Below the pieces are notes generated by a model. It was not told where the DNA came from. It made no database searches and saw only the letters and a list, made by a program, of their open reading frames with translations. DNA of 64,000 nucleotides from Candidatus Agathobaculum intestinipullorum (GTDB lineage: Bacteria > Bacillota > Clostridia > Oscillospirales > Butyricicoccaceae): NCBI GenBank assembly GCA_019117485.1, contig DWZQ01000033.1, positions 1-64,000 on the forward strand. The letters are read 5' to 3'. A program made the position numbers and the translations under genes. Of this stretch, positions 52,948-61,473 are shown one piece after another (the stretch's first letter is position 1; each line of letters starts with the position of its first letter).

Positions 52948-53793
52948 GTGAGCCCTGTGCAAATGACCATGAAGGAACGTGTTTTGTGCGTTCTGAAATA
53001 TCTGTTTCTCGCGCTGTGTGTCTGTCTGGCGCTGTTCCCCATCCTGTGGGTTATCATGTCCTCGTTCAAAACCAACGCGGAGATCCTGTCCAACGGTATG
53101 GCACTGCCCCAGAATTTCAGCTTTGTCGGTTATCGCGACGCGCTGACGATCTCGCCGATCCTGAGCTATTTCGGCCACAGCGTCATCATCACCGTGATCT
53201 CGACTGCACTCAATGTGTTGCTGTTGGCGATGGCATCCTATGTATTTGCAAGATGCCGCTTCCGCGGACGGGACGCGCTGTATTTCCTGCTTTCGCTGGC
53301 AATGGTTATCCCGATGACCGCGCTGCTGCATCCGGTGTACAGCGTAGTGCAGACGCTCGGCCTGTATGACACCAAAGCCGGCCTGATTCTGGTGTATACC
53401 GCGCTCAACCTGCCGATGAGCCTGCTGATCCTGCGCGGCACGTTCGCGTCCATTCCCAAAGCCCTCGAGGAAGCCGCCTATGTCGACGGTGCGGGCTTTG
53501 TGCGCACCTTTTTCCAGATCATGATGCCCTGCGCCAAGGGCGGCCTGACCTCTGCGGCGGTGCTGGCGTTTTTGCAGTCATGGAACGAATTTACCTTTGC
53601 CCTCGTGTTGACCAGCGGCGAGGAGGCGCGTACGCTGCCGCTGTCGCTGTCGTACTTCACTGCTCAGTTCAGCTTTAACTATACTGCATTGTTTGCTGCC
53701 GTGACGATCGCCGTCATTCCCTCGATCGTAATTTTCGCGGTGTTTCAGGAGCAGGTCGTATCCAGCCTGACCGCAGGCTCGGTCAAGGAATGA
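52948..53793 (+). CDS. Sugar ABC permease (MalG/MsmG type)
   Basis: A 281-residue permease with LFPILWVIMSSFKTNAEI near the N terminus and the EAA motif LEEAAYVDGAGFVRTFFQIMMPCAKGGL. The GTG at 52948 follows AAGGAGGTG that overlaps the upstream stop. It forms the translocation pore with the MsmF-type partner. Confidence 0.92.
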   Translation: MSPVQMTMKERVLCVLKYLFLALCVCLALFPILWVIMSSFKTNAEILSNGMALPQNFSFVGYRDALTISPILSYFGHSVIITVISTALNVLLLAMASYVFARCRFRGRDALYFLLSLAMVIPMTALLHPVYSVVQTLGLYDTKAGLILVYTALNLPMSLLILRGTFASIPKALEEAAYVDGAGFVRTFFQIMMPCAKGGLTSAAVLAFLQSWNEFTFALVLTSGEEARTLPLSLSYFTAQFSFNYTALFAAVTIAVIPSIVIFAVFQEQVVSSLTAGSVKE

Positions 53794-53809
53794 GAAAGGA
53801 AGGAAGCAA

Positions 53810-54922
53810 GTGGCAAGCATTTCTCTGAAGAATATCCAAAAGGTTTATCCGGGTGATGTGAAGGTCATCGACAACCTCAATCTGGAGATCAAGGATAAGG
53901 AGTTTATCATTCTGGTCGGTCCGTCCGGCTGCGGCAAATCAACCACGCTGCGCATGATTGCGGGCCTCGAAGAAGTCACGGGCGGCGACCTGTGCATCGG
54001 CGAGCGCCGGGTCAACGACGTGCCGCCCAAAGACCGCGATATCGCGATGGTTTTCCAGAACTATGCGCTTTATCCGCACATGACGGTTTACAAAAACATG
54101 GCGTTCGCGCTCAAACTGCGCAAGGAGGACAAGGCGGCCATCGACCAGAAGGTACACGAGGCGGCCAAGATCCTCGACATTGAGCACCTGCTCAACCGCA
54201 AGCCCAAGGCGCTGTCCGGCGGCCAGCGGCAGCGCGTTGCGCTCGGTCGCGCGATGGTGCGCGACCCCGCCGTGTTCCTTCTCGACGAACCGCTATCCAA
54301 CCTCGACGCCAAGCTACGCACCCAGATGCGCACCGAGATCACCAAGCTGCATAAGCGTCTGCAAACCACCTTCGTTTATGTCACGCACGACCAGACCGAA
54401 GCTATGACGATGGGCGACCGCATTGTGGTGATGAAGGACGGTGTCATCCAGCAAGTGGATACGCCACAGAACCTGTATGATGCACCGTGCAACATGTTCG
54501 TCGCGGGCTTTATCGGCTCACCGCAGATGAATTTTGTCGACGCGATCGTCCGCAAGCAGGGCGAGGGCTATGCGGTCACATTCGGCTCGTATACCATCCC
54601 GTTGCAGGCCGGAAAGGTCGAGAATACCGCGCTATCGGAATATGTGGGCAAAACCGTAGTGCTCGGTATCCGTCCGGAGGATTTACATACCGAGCCGGCA
54701 TTTCTCAATGCGTCGCCCGAAACCGTGGTGGAGATGCATGTCGACATCGCCGAGCTGATGGGCGCGGAGGTATATTTGTACGGCACCTGCGCGGACGTTT
54801 CGCTGACCGTACGCGCCCCCTCGCGTGTACAGGCACGCTCGGGCGATACCCTCCGTCTGGCACTGGACGGCAATAAGCTGCATTTGTTTGATAAGGAGAC
54901 CGAGCAGGTGATCCTGCACTGA
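53810..54922 (+). CDS. Sugar ABC ATP-binding protein (MsmK/UgpC type)
   Basis: A 370-residue ATPase with Walker A GPSGCGKST, AMVFQNYALYPHMTVYKNM, signature LSGGQRQRVALGRAMVR, Walker B VFLLDEPLSNLDA and a C-terminal TOBE regulatory domain (from about residue 240; LGIRPEDLHTEPAFL). It starts with GTG. Many Clostridial sugar operons of this class lack their own ATPase and use a shared MsmK; here it is encoded in the operon. Confidence 0.94.
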   Translation: MASISLKNIQKVYPGDVKVIDNLNLEIKDKEFIILVGPSGCGKSTTLRMIAGLEEVTGGDLCIGERRVNDVPPKDRDIAMVFQNYALYPHMTVYKNMAFALKLRKEDKAAIDQKVHEAAKILDIEHLLNRKPKALSGGQRQRVALGRAMVRDPAVFLLDEPLSNLDAKLRTQMRTEITKLHKRLQTTFVYVTHDQTEAMTMGDRIVVMKDGVIQQVDTPQNLYDAPCNMFVAGFIGSPQMNFVDAIVRKQGEGYAVTFGSYTIPLQAGKVENTALSEYVGKTVVLGIRPEDLHTEPAFLNASPETVVEMHVDIAELMGAEVYLYGTCADVSLTVRAPSRVQARSGDTLRLALDGNKLHLFDKETEQVILH

Positions 54923-54944
54923 TCGGAAAGGGGGACGGACGGCC

Positions 54945-55619
54945 ATGCTGTGGTTCCGGCCGGGTTATCTGAAAGAGGGGCCGGGCATCGAAAAGGATGC
55001 GCCGCCCAAAACCGGGCTTGCGCTGTTTTTTGAGATTTTGGTGCGCGAGTTCTGGCAGCTGCTCAAGCTCAACCTGCTGTTTGTTATCTGCGCATTGCCG
55101 CTCGTGACCTTTGGTGCGGCACGCGCGGCACTGTCGCGCTGCACGATGAACATGGTGCGCGATGTGCCGAACGATGTGTGGGACGATTTCCGGCAAGAGC
55201 TGAAAAAGGATTTTTCACGCAATACAGCGCTGGGGCTGCTCGAGCTGTTCGCGCTCGGTATGCTTATGCTGCTGCTGTCACTGCCCGGTATACGCAGCAA
55301 TACAGTCGCTTGCGTCGTGCTGCTCGCGCTGACGGCGATCGTGGTGCTGGTGCTCGGCTATCTGTGGCCGATGGTCGTCGCGGTCGACGTGCCGCTGCGC
55401 GCTGCGATCAAAAATGCAGCCGTGCTGGCACTGGCGTTCCCGCAGCACAGCCTGCCCGCTTTGGTGGTAGCGCTGCTGCTGTATGGCCTGAGCTTTTGGC
55501 TGTTCCCACTCTCCCTGCCATTGGTGCTGTTTGTGCCGTTCGGCATGGGCAGCTTTGTGACCAGCTTTGCCGCATGGTCGGATATCCGGCGGCTGGTCAT
55601 CCGTCAAAATAACCGATGA
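54945..55619 (+). CDS. YesL-like (DUF624) membrane protein
   Basis: A 224-residue protein with about five membrane helices. The opening GPGIEKDAPPKTGLALFFEILVREFWQLLKLNLLFVICALPLVTFGAARAALSRC is that of the DUF624/YesL family. Such genes are frequently found beside YesMN-controlled sugar transporters; their function is not known. It lies 22 bases after the ATPase gene and 25 before an oxidoreductase gene. Confidence 0.85.
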   Translation: MLWFRPGYLKEGPGIEKDAPPKTGLALFFEILVREFWQLLKLNLLFVICALPLVTFGAARAALSRCTMNMVRDVPNDVWDDFRQELKKDFSRNTALGLLELFALGMLMLLLSLPGIRSNTVACVVLLALTAIVVLVLGYLWPMVVAVDVPLRAAIKNAAVLALAFPQHSLPALVVALLLYGLSFWLFPLSLPLVLFVPFGMGSFVTSFAAWSDIRRLVIRQNNR

Positions 55620-55644
55620 AGAAAATGAAATGGAGGAAATACAG

Positions 55645-56733
55645 ATGATTAAAGTTGGTGTGATTGGCCTCGGTGAGGTCTCGCAGTGCATGCATCTGCC
55701 GATTTTGCAGGATATGTGTGACCAGTATGAGGTGACGGCGGTGTCCGATGTCGCGCCGTCGCTGGTGGAGTATATTCAGAAAAAATACCGCATTCCACAG
55801 AGCTATCTGGATGCGACCGAACTGATCGACAAGGCGGATATCGATGCGGTGCTCATCCTGTCGCCTGACCAGTACCACGGCGAATATGCGGCGCGCGCGC
55901 TCAAGGCGGGCAAGCATGTATTCGTGGAAAAACCGGTGACACTGTGCCTGGATGAGCTGAAGGAACTGATTGAACTGAAGAAACAGTATCCGGACCAGAT
56001 CGTTATGGTTGGCTATATGCGCCGCTATGCAGGCCCGTACCTCAAGGCCAAGGAAATCCTGACCGAAAAGCCGATGAAAACTGAATACCTGCGTTTCCGC
56101 GATATCATCCTCGAAGCGCCTTTCTTCATCGGCCAGACCAAACCGGTGTTCTACCCCAAGGATGTGCCCGCGCAGGCGATCGCAGACGGCGGCGCGCGCC
56201 GCCGCGAGCACCTCGACCGTGCGATCGGCGCAGACGCAACCGACGAGATGCGTACCACCTACCAGATGATGACCGGTCTGGGCTGCCATTCGTTTGCCGC
56301 AGTGCGCGAGCTGTTCGGCGTGCCGAAGAAGATCCATTCTGTCACCACCGCTTCGAATGGCGAGCATGTGGTAATCGTCATGGAATTCGAGGACGGTTTC
56401 CTTGCCACCTATGAGTTGGTCAACAACCAAAATATCGTGCAGTTTGATGCGGCGATCGAGGTGTTCCAGAAGACCCGCAAGGTGCTGGTCAAGTATGAGA
56501 CCCCGTACCTGCGCTATCAGCCTGCCAAGGTTGAGGTGATCGAGTCAACAGATACCGACACCAAGACCACGGTTTACGGCCCGGACTTCCATGATGCGTT
56601 CCACACCGAGCTGAAGCTGTTTGCGGAGTGCATTGCAACCGGCAAGCAGCCCAAGACCAATCTGGAGGATGCGGTCGCGGATTTGGAACTGTTTCAGGAG
56701 ATTATCCGCGTGATGGCAGCGCAGAAGAAGTAA
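55645..56733 (+). CDS. Gfo/Idh/MocA-family oxidoreductase
   Basis: A 362-residue NAD(P)-dependent dehydrogenase. The N-terminal Rossmann fold has VGVIGLGEVSQCMHLPIL, and the family's EKP motif appears in GKHVFVEKPVTL. The C-terminal alpha/beta domain includes DGGARRREHLDRAIG and CHSFAAVRELFG. TGGAGG precedes the ATG at 55645. It would oxidise a sugar, sugar acid or inositol hydroxyl. Together with the following IolE-like, NagB-like and PfkB-like genes it suggests a dedicated catabolic route. Confidence 0.88.
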   Translation: MIKVGVIGLGEVSQCMHLPILQDMCDQYEVTAVSDVAPSLVEYIQKKYRIPQSYLDATELIDKADIDAVLILSPDQYHGEYAARALKAGKHVFVEKPVTLCLDELKELIELKKQYPDQIVMVGYMRRYAGPYLKAKEILTEKPMKTEYLRFRDIILEAPFFIGQTKPVFYPKDVPAQAIADGGARRREHLDRAIGADATDEMRTTYQMMTGLGCHSFAAVRELFGVPKKIHSVTTASNGEHVVIVMEFEDGFLATYELVNNQNIVQFDAAIEVFQKTRKVLVKYETPYLRYQPAKVEVIESTDTDTKTTVYGPDFHDAFHTELKLFAECIATGKQPKTNLEDAVADLELFQEIIRVMAAQKK

Positions 56734-56745
56734 GGGGGGAGCGCA

Positions 56746-57644
56746 ATGAGCAACGTGAAAATCGCAACCGCGCCCTGTTCTTGGGGCGTGTGGTATGCCG
56801 ACGGTACGCCGTCGGGCACGCCGTATGAGGTGTTTCTCGATCAGGCCGCTGAGGCAGGCTATAAGGCGCTCGAACTCGGCCCGGACGGCTACCTGCCGAC
56901 CGACGAAGCCCGCCTGCGTGAGGAACTGGACAAACGCGGCCTGTCGGTCTGCGCGGGTACGGCCTGCTATCAGTTCGATAAGGGTGCATCCTTTGCAGAC
57001 TTCCGCCCGCAGGTGGATGCGTTGTGCCGCCGCCTGACCGCGCTGGACGCGAAATATCTGGTCACGATGGATGAGTCCGACGTTGGCCTGTACAGCGAAA
57101 AAAACAGGATATGGGGACGGACGTTTGGAACAGCTTCCTGACCAAGATCAAGGATATGGGCGAGTACACCAGAAACGAGTATGGCATCGAGGTCGTCTAC
57201 CATCCGCATATCAAGACCATGATCGAATACGAAGATGAGATTATCCGCCTGATGGGTTTCACCGGCCTCAACCTGTGCTTTGACACCGGCCACCATGCCT
57301 ATGACAACGGTAACGGCCAGCCGGGCGACCCGTCCGCGCCGGACTTCATGCGCCGCTTTGCCAGCCGCATTGCATATCTGCACTTCAAACAGGTCGACGG
57401 TGCGGTGTACAAAAAAGTGATGGATGAGCACATCGACTCAGATACCGCGTTTGATATCAACGTCATGTGCGACCTGCCGGATGGCATCATCGACTTTGCC
57501 GAGGTTGGGCGCGTGATGGACGAAATCGGCTTCGCGGGCATCGCGGTGGTCGAGTCCGACATGCCGCGCGCCACGACCGAGCAGGCATTCGCATCCGCCA
57601 AGCGCAACCTGAACTATCTGCGCGATTTGAAGATCATCGACTGA
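56746..57644 (+). pseudogene. IolE-like sugar isomerase/epimerase, frame-shifted
   Basis: Two overlapping reading frames (56746-57141 and from about 57105 to 57644 in the -1 frame) together encode one ~299-residue TIM-barrel isomerase/epimerase of the IolE/AP-endonuclease-2 family. The first half has TAPCSWGVWYADG and LELGPDGYLPTD; the second has VVYHPHIKTMIEYEDEI, LCFDTGHHAYD, YLHFKQVDG and VVESDMP with expected metal ligands. The break is at seven A residues, 57098-57104. Either one base is missing (mutation or sequence error) or ribosomes shift back one base at A AAA AAC. Neighbouring genes are intact. Confidence 0.85.
57099..57105 (+). other. A AAA AAC slippery heptamer at the frame junction
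   Basis: In the zero frame the codons are GAA AAA AAC (57097-57105), so A AAA AAC at 57099-57105 has the classical X XXY YYZ layout for -1 frameshifting. A -1 slip continues as CAG GAT ATG into the second half of the isomerase. Downstream I see only a weak GGAA/TTCC hairpin, and no Shine-Dalgarno-like stimulator upstream. Confidence 0.5.
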
Positions 57645-57657
57645 GGAGGAAGTCGTC

Positions 57658-58380
57658 ATGCAGATCATCGTATGCAAGGATTATGAGGAAATGAGCCGAC
57701 GTGCGGCCGGGCTTGCAGCAGCGTGCATCCGGCAGCAGCCGAAGGCGCTGGTCAGCTTCCCGGGTGGTGACACACCGCTCGGCATGGTGCACGAGTTTGC
57801 CGATATGGTCAACCGTGATGAGGTCGATATTTCGCGCGCACGCTATGTGTCGCTCGATGAGTGGGTCGGCCTGTCGGACAAGGACGAAGGCGCCTGCGGC
57901 CTGTTCAACCGCACCGAACTACTTGGACGGTTGAAAAAGCCGTTTGGCGATGTGCATATCATCAACGGCGCGGCGGCGGATATCGAATCCGAGCGCGCAT
58001 CGCTTGATGAATATATCGCCGCGCACGGCCCGCTGACGGTTTCCGTGCTGGGTATCGGTATGAACGGCCATCTCGGCTTCAACGAGGACGGCGTAGACTT
58101 TGACCTGAACGCGCACATCATCCCGCTGTCCGACACGACCAAGCAGGTCATGAGTAAGTACTTCGGCGAGAAGTTCCACCCGGAGTACGGTATTTCGCAG
58201 GGCATCCGTCAGATCATGGCGGCGAAAACCGTTATCCTGATCGCCAACGGCGCACACAAGGCGGATATCATCCAGCAGGCGGTGCGTGGCGAGGTCAGCC
58301 CGCATGTGCCTGCGTCCGTGCTGCAGAACCATCCGAACTGCTATGTGGTGGTGGATGAGGCTGCCGCCGCCAAGCTATGA
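57658..58380 (+). CDS. Glucosamine-6-phosphate deaminase-like protein (NagB family)
   Basis: A 240-residue NagB/6-phosphogluconolactonase-fold protein of NagB type. It contains SFPGGDTPLGMVHEF, the catalytic-lid VSLDEWVGL, GIGMNGHLGFNEDG and IRQIMAAKTVILIANGAHKA. NagB converts glucosamine-6-phosphate to fructose-6-phosphate and ammonia. It diverges from housekeeping NagB at several of these segments, for example IGMNGHLGFNEDG in place of GIGPDGHIAFNEPG, so a related amino-sugar phosphate may be the substrate. It overlaps the kinase gene by 4 bases. Confidence 0.85.
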   Translation: MQIIVCKDYEEMSRRAAGLAAACIRQQPKALVSFPGGDTPLGMVHEFADMVNRDEVDISRARYVSLDEWVGLSDKDEGACGLFNRTELLGRLKKPFGDVHIINGAAADIESERASLDEYIAAHGPLTVSVLGIGMNGHLGFNEDGVDFDLNAHIIPLSDTTKQVMSKYFGEKFHPEYGISQGIRQIMAAKTVILIANGAHKADIIQQAVRGEVSPHVPASVLQNHPNCYVVVDEAAAAKL

Positions 58381-59432
58381 GTTGGCAGGATACGCTGCGC
58401 GCACGGCGACAGCAGGCGTGCGACAAGCGGATCACGGTCGGCTTTGATGGATTTGCCGATACCATCGTCCGTCCACTGCGGCAAGCCGCCACAGCCGGAC
58501 AGGACGCGCAGCCCTTTGAAACCATCCGCGCGTTCGGGGAATTTCTGATCAGCAAGGCGGAAAAAAGCTGCTCGGTCGAGCTGGCGATTGAGGCGCGGCA
58601 GCTGGGTGGCAACCTGCCATTCCTGTCACGCGCAGCGGGCGGTCTGGGTGCGGATGTGACCTGCATTGGCATGCTGGGCGAGCCGGGTATGATCGACCCG
58701 CTGTTTGCTACGATGCCGTGCGCATTGTATTCGTTCGCCGCGCCCGGCCAGTCCACCTGCATGGAGTTTAACGACGGCAAGGTGCTGCTCGCGTCCGACT
58801 GTACGCTGCCGGGTGACCCGTGGCAGTGCATAATGGACGCAACCGGCGGTAAAGCACCCGACCTGTTCCGGCAGGCCGATCTGATCGCGCTGGTCAACTG
58901 GAGCGAGCTGTCCTTTGCCGATGCGCTGTGGCAGCGTGTGTTAGATGTAGTCGTTACGCAGCCAGCTGACAAGGCGCGGTTCGCGTTTTTCGATCTGTGC
59001 GACGTCTCCCGCAAAACATCGGATGAGTTGGACGCTGTTTTGCGGCGTGTCGGTGCATTTTCCGGCTATCGCACGGCCGTGCTCAGCCTGAACGAAAATG
59101 AGGCGCTGGTGACAGCTGAGCGCCTGCTGTACGGACAGACTGATCCGGTGGAGATTGCACAAGCTGTGCGCGCTGCTTATGGGATCGACGAGGTGATCGT
59201 ACATACGATACATAAAAGCATATTGGTCACATCCCGCGGCGTGACGCAGCAGGCGACCGATTTTGTCGAGCATCCTCGCATCTCGACCGGTGCGGGTGAT
59301 AACTTTAACGGCGCATCCTGCTTTGCCGCCGTTATGGGTCTGCCGGACGATGAGCGTATTGCCTTCGCCAATGCGTTCGCACACCGGTATGTGTCCACCG
59401 GTCGCAATCCGACGCTCGACGAGCTGTTGTAA
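58377..59432 (+). CDS. PfkB-family carbohydrate kinase
   Basis: A 351-residue ribokinase-fold protein. The N-terminal VGFDGFADTIVRPL and LGGNLPFLSRAAGGLGADVTCIGMLG correspond to the substrate-binding part. The anion-hole/catalytic motif near the C terminus is TGAGDNFNGA, where most PfkB kinases have GAGDxF. It would phosphorylate the sugar delivered by the transporter or an intermediate of the pathway. It is the last gene of the operon, ending before a terminator. The substrate is unknown. Confidence 0.85.
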   Translation: MSWQDTLRARRQQACDKRITVGFDGFADTIVRPLRQAATAGQDAQPFETIRAFGEFLISKAEKSCSVELAIEARQLGGNLPFLSRAAGGLGADVTCIGMLGEPGMIDPLFATMPCALYSFAAPGQSTCMEFNDGKVLLASDCTLPGDPWQCIMDATGGKAPDLFRQADLIALVNWSELSFADALWQRVLDVVVTQPADKARFAFFDLCDVSRKTSDELDAVLRRVGAFSGYRTAVLSLNENEALVTAERLLYGQTDPVEIAQAVRAAYGIDEVIVHTIHKSILVTSRGVTQQATDFVEHPRISTGAGDNFNGASCFAAVMGLPDDERIAFANAFAHRYVSTGRNPTLDELL

Positions 59433-59447
59433 GCAAGAGAAGAATGA

Positions 59448-59474
59448 CAAGCCACCCAATCGGGTGGCTTGTTC
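59448..59474. terminator. Terminator of the second sugar operon
   Basis: ACAAGCCACCC pairs with GGGTGGCTTGT (59462-59472) across a short AATC loop, with TT after it. The same hairpin could terminate the minus-strand remnant that ends at 59478. Confidence 0.8.
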
Positions 59475-59477
59475 GCG

Positions 59478-59548
59478 TCATTGCATGTCGATTATTCCCG
59501 TCTGATCTTCGAGCAGCGTGAGATTATCGCCGGGCTGCCAACCAATCT
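59478..59548 (-). pseudogene. 3' end fragment of a minus-strand gene
   Basis: Reading the minus strand, an open stretch encodes GWQPGDNLTLLEDQTGIID followed by two residues and a stop, directly against the terminator hairpin. Upstream it runs into a stop (59547-59549) in AT-rich DNA. It looks like the last ~22 codons of a protein whose remainder has been replaced, marking the left edge of the accessory patch. Too short for family assignment. Confidence 0.4.
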
Positions 59549-59652
59549 ATTTAAACAAATATCCGCATCCATAATTGTGCTTTATTTGCGTTGGTTTTTT
59601 CTGGGGAGCAATGTATACTAACAATACATAGATCGTCCAAGGGGGAATTGAA

Positions 59653-60333
59653 ATGCACAGACCTATTCCATTACTACCGCTTGCCCTCGTATCATTCTTC
59701 AGTTTATGCGCTTGCTCTCCTTCCACAGAAGACAACACAAGCACGGCATCGGAGATCCAGGTTGTTCAAATAGAACCCATAGAAGCAAAAGAAGATGACA
59801 TCAAGTCTGCGGATGATATTGTGACAGAAGTTGAAATAGTCGAACCATCTGGCACGTCCCGTAATGAGACTGGCGAAAATACCGCGCAAGAATCTCAACC
59901 AGATCAAAACTCTTCCGAAAGCACCGGAATACATCCATGCCCGGATTGTAACGGGGAAGGCCGCATCGGGACATGCTCCAACTGCGGTGGCGATGGATGG
60001 GATGCCGAAGCACAACAAATTTGTGTAAAATGTTTGCATACAGGGAAAAATAAATGTGAACGCTGCGACGGTTATGGAATGCTTGATAGCAATGGCAATG
60101 GTGTCGGCACTAACACTACTCCTGTACAACCAACACCGACCATTCCGAATGCATTGAATGGTACTACCATCGAACCGGTAACATGCTGGATTTGCTTGGG
60201 GGACGGCTTATGCAATAATTGCGATGGCACCGGAAGATACGCCTTCAATCCTGAATGGGCAGGTGATCGGTGTAGAACATGTGACGGAACCGGCAGATGC
60301 GCAAGCTGCAATGGACGAGGCGTAATTGGATGA
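59653..60333 (+). CDS. Lipoprotein with eight DnaJ-type CxxCxGxG zinc motifs
   Basis: A 226-residue lipoprotein: signal with cysteine C21, then an ~70-residue acidic, Thr/Ser/Glu-rich linker. The rest holds eight CxxCxxxG-type motifs in two groups of four: CPDCNGEG, CSNCGGDG, CVKCLHTG, CERCDGYG, then after a Pro/Thr spacer CWICLGDG, CNNCDGTG, CRTCDGTG, CASCNGRG. This is the cysteine-rich zinc-binding pattern of DnaJ, duplicated, without any J domain, and on the outside of the cell. GGGGGAATTG precedes the ATG. DNA is more AT-rich than the backbone. Function is unknown; zinc binding or binding of unfolded surface proteins is possible. Confidence 0.82.
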   Translation: MHRPIPLLPLALVSFFSLCACSPSTEDNTSTASEIQVVQIEPIEAKEDDIKSADDIVTEVEIVEPSGTSRNETGENTAQESQPDQNSSESTGIHPCPDCNGEGRIGTCSNCGGDGWDAEAQQICVKCLHTGKNKCERCDGYGMLDSNGNGVGTNTTPVQPTPTIPNALNGTTIEPVTCWICLGDGLCNNCDGTGRYAFNPEWAGDRCRTCDGTGRCASCNGRGVIG

Positions 60334-60967
60334 TTTACACTTTGCAGAGATGATTATCGAGGGAACCACGACCTACACCTGCACCGTCTGCGGTGCAACC
60401 AAAAGTGAGGACACTACGTCAACAGGTCAGCTGACCCTGAGCCTTGACAGCAACCATCAGCTGCAGGTGGCATTTGATAAGTCCGGCTTCTACACCAACT
60501 ATGGCTTGTACTGCTATGATAGCAACGGTGGTCAGGTGGGCTACACCGCTATTTATGACGGGTTCAGCGATGCCTCGGTGGTGCTGCCCATGGCCACGTC
60601 CTCCGGGACCTATTCTCTGGTGGTGAAGGGCTGGGGCGATGACGTTCCCGCCTCCGAGGTGGCCCGGCTGGACAACTGCATCCAGGTGGCGGTTGATGGC
60701 GAGGCTCTGGCTTATACTATGGCCTTTGACGGGGAAAATCAGCCCCAGACCGCCACGGTCACCGGCGATACTTCCTCTGGCGTATCGATGCTCTACGGCT
60801 GGAATGGTACTGCTTCAGGCGCGGGTTCCGTCAGCGCCACAGTGACTGCCAACCGCACGCTGCAGGAGGGGGATATCTTTCACCTGCGGCTGATTACCGC
60901 CTATGCGGTGACGGATAACGTGGTGCAGGTCACCATGACCCCGTCGTCCACCCAGACCTATGCATAA
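60326..60967 (+). pseudogene. C-terminal fragment of a surface protein
   Basis: The frame encodes 213 residues beginning in mid-domain: GTTTYTCTVCGATKSED is a segment common in large Firmicute surface proteins with Ig-like repeats, followed by beta-rich sequence (LTLSLDSNHQLQVAFDKSGFYTNYGLYCYD). No signal peptide is present and the start is a TTG overlapping the upstream gene by 8 bases. At the end, inserting one base restores ITFHYDEPLE before a stop at 60996, so the tail is also shifted. It looks like a fused-in remnant. GC content rises sharply at its start near 60345. Confidence 0.65.
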
Positions 60968-61473
60968 CCTTCCATTACGATGAGCCGCTGGAATAGTGAT
61001 ATGACGATCAACTTCACCGGCTCAAAAGAACTGTCAAATCTCCCAATGTATAAAAAGGCCGCCATCTCAGTACCCAGGCATTGAGATGGCGGCCATTCAT
61101 TTAATTAGATTTGGGAAATTTTCATTGTTAGTGTCGGGAGCTCCCAGTTATGTTCTGTTGTGAGAAACGAACCGATCATTGTCGGAAACAGACGAGCCCA
61201 TAGATTACAGTTTTAAAATGACAACAACCCAGATTTTTTGTCTGTAATCGGTTTATTCTTGTGCTATCACCGGCTCAACGGCAGACACCTTCCTAAAACA
61301 GCCAAAACAACCTTTTGTCGCTGGATAACTCCGACAAATCCACCAAAAAATCAGTGGAAAACGCTATTTGTGCATCCCGGCTTCTGCACTTCATTACAAG
61401 TGCAGCAAAGTAATTCGGCAAGAATGAATAGGAGGATTTCGAATACAATTAAAAAAGGAAAGGAGGCCATGCC
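60968..61473. other. Non-coding interval before the recombinase locus
   Basis: No convincing gene. It contains a 13-bp hairpin (61057-61069 with 61082-61094) that would terminate the surface-protein fragment, an inverted repeat GATTACAG (61203-61210) with CTGTAATC (61242-61249), and a smaller hairpin CTGCACTT (61384-61391) with AAGTGCAG (61398-61405). The latter two may be recombination or regulatory sites for the serine recombinase. Confidence 0.5.
61057..61098 (+). terminator. Hairpin after the surface-protein fragment
   Basis: GGCCGCCATCTCA at 61057-61069 pairs with TGAGATGGCGGCC at 61082-61094 over a 12-base loop; only ATTCATTT follows, so it is a terminator with a weak T run. Confidence 0.65.
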
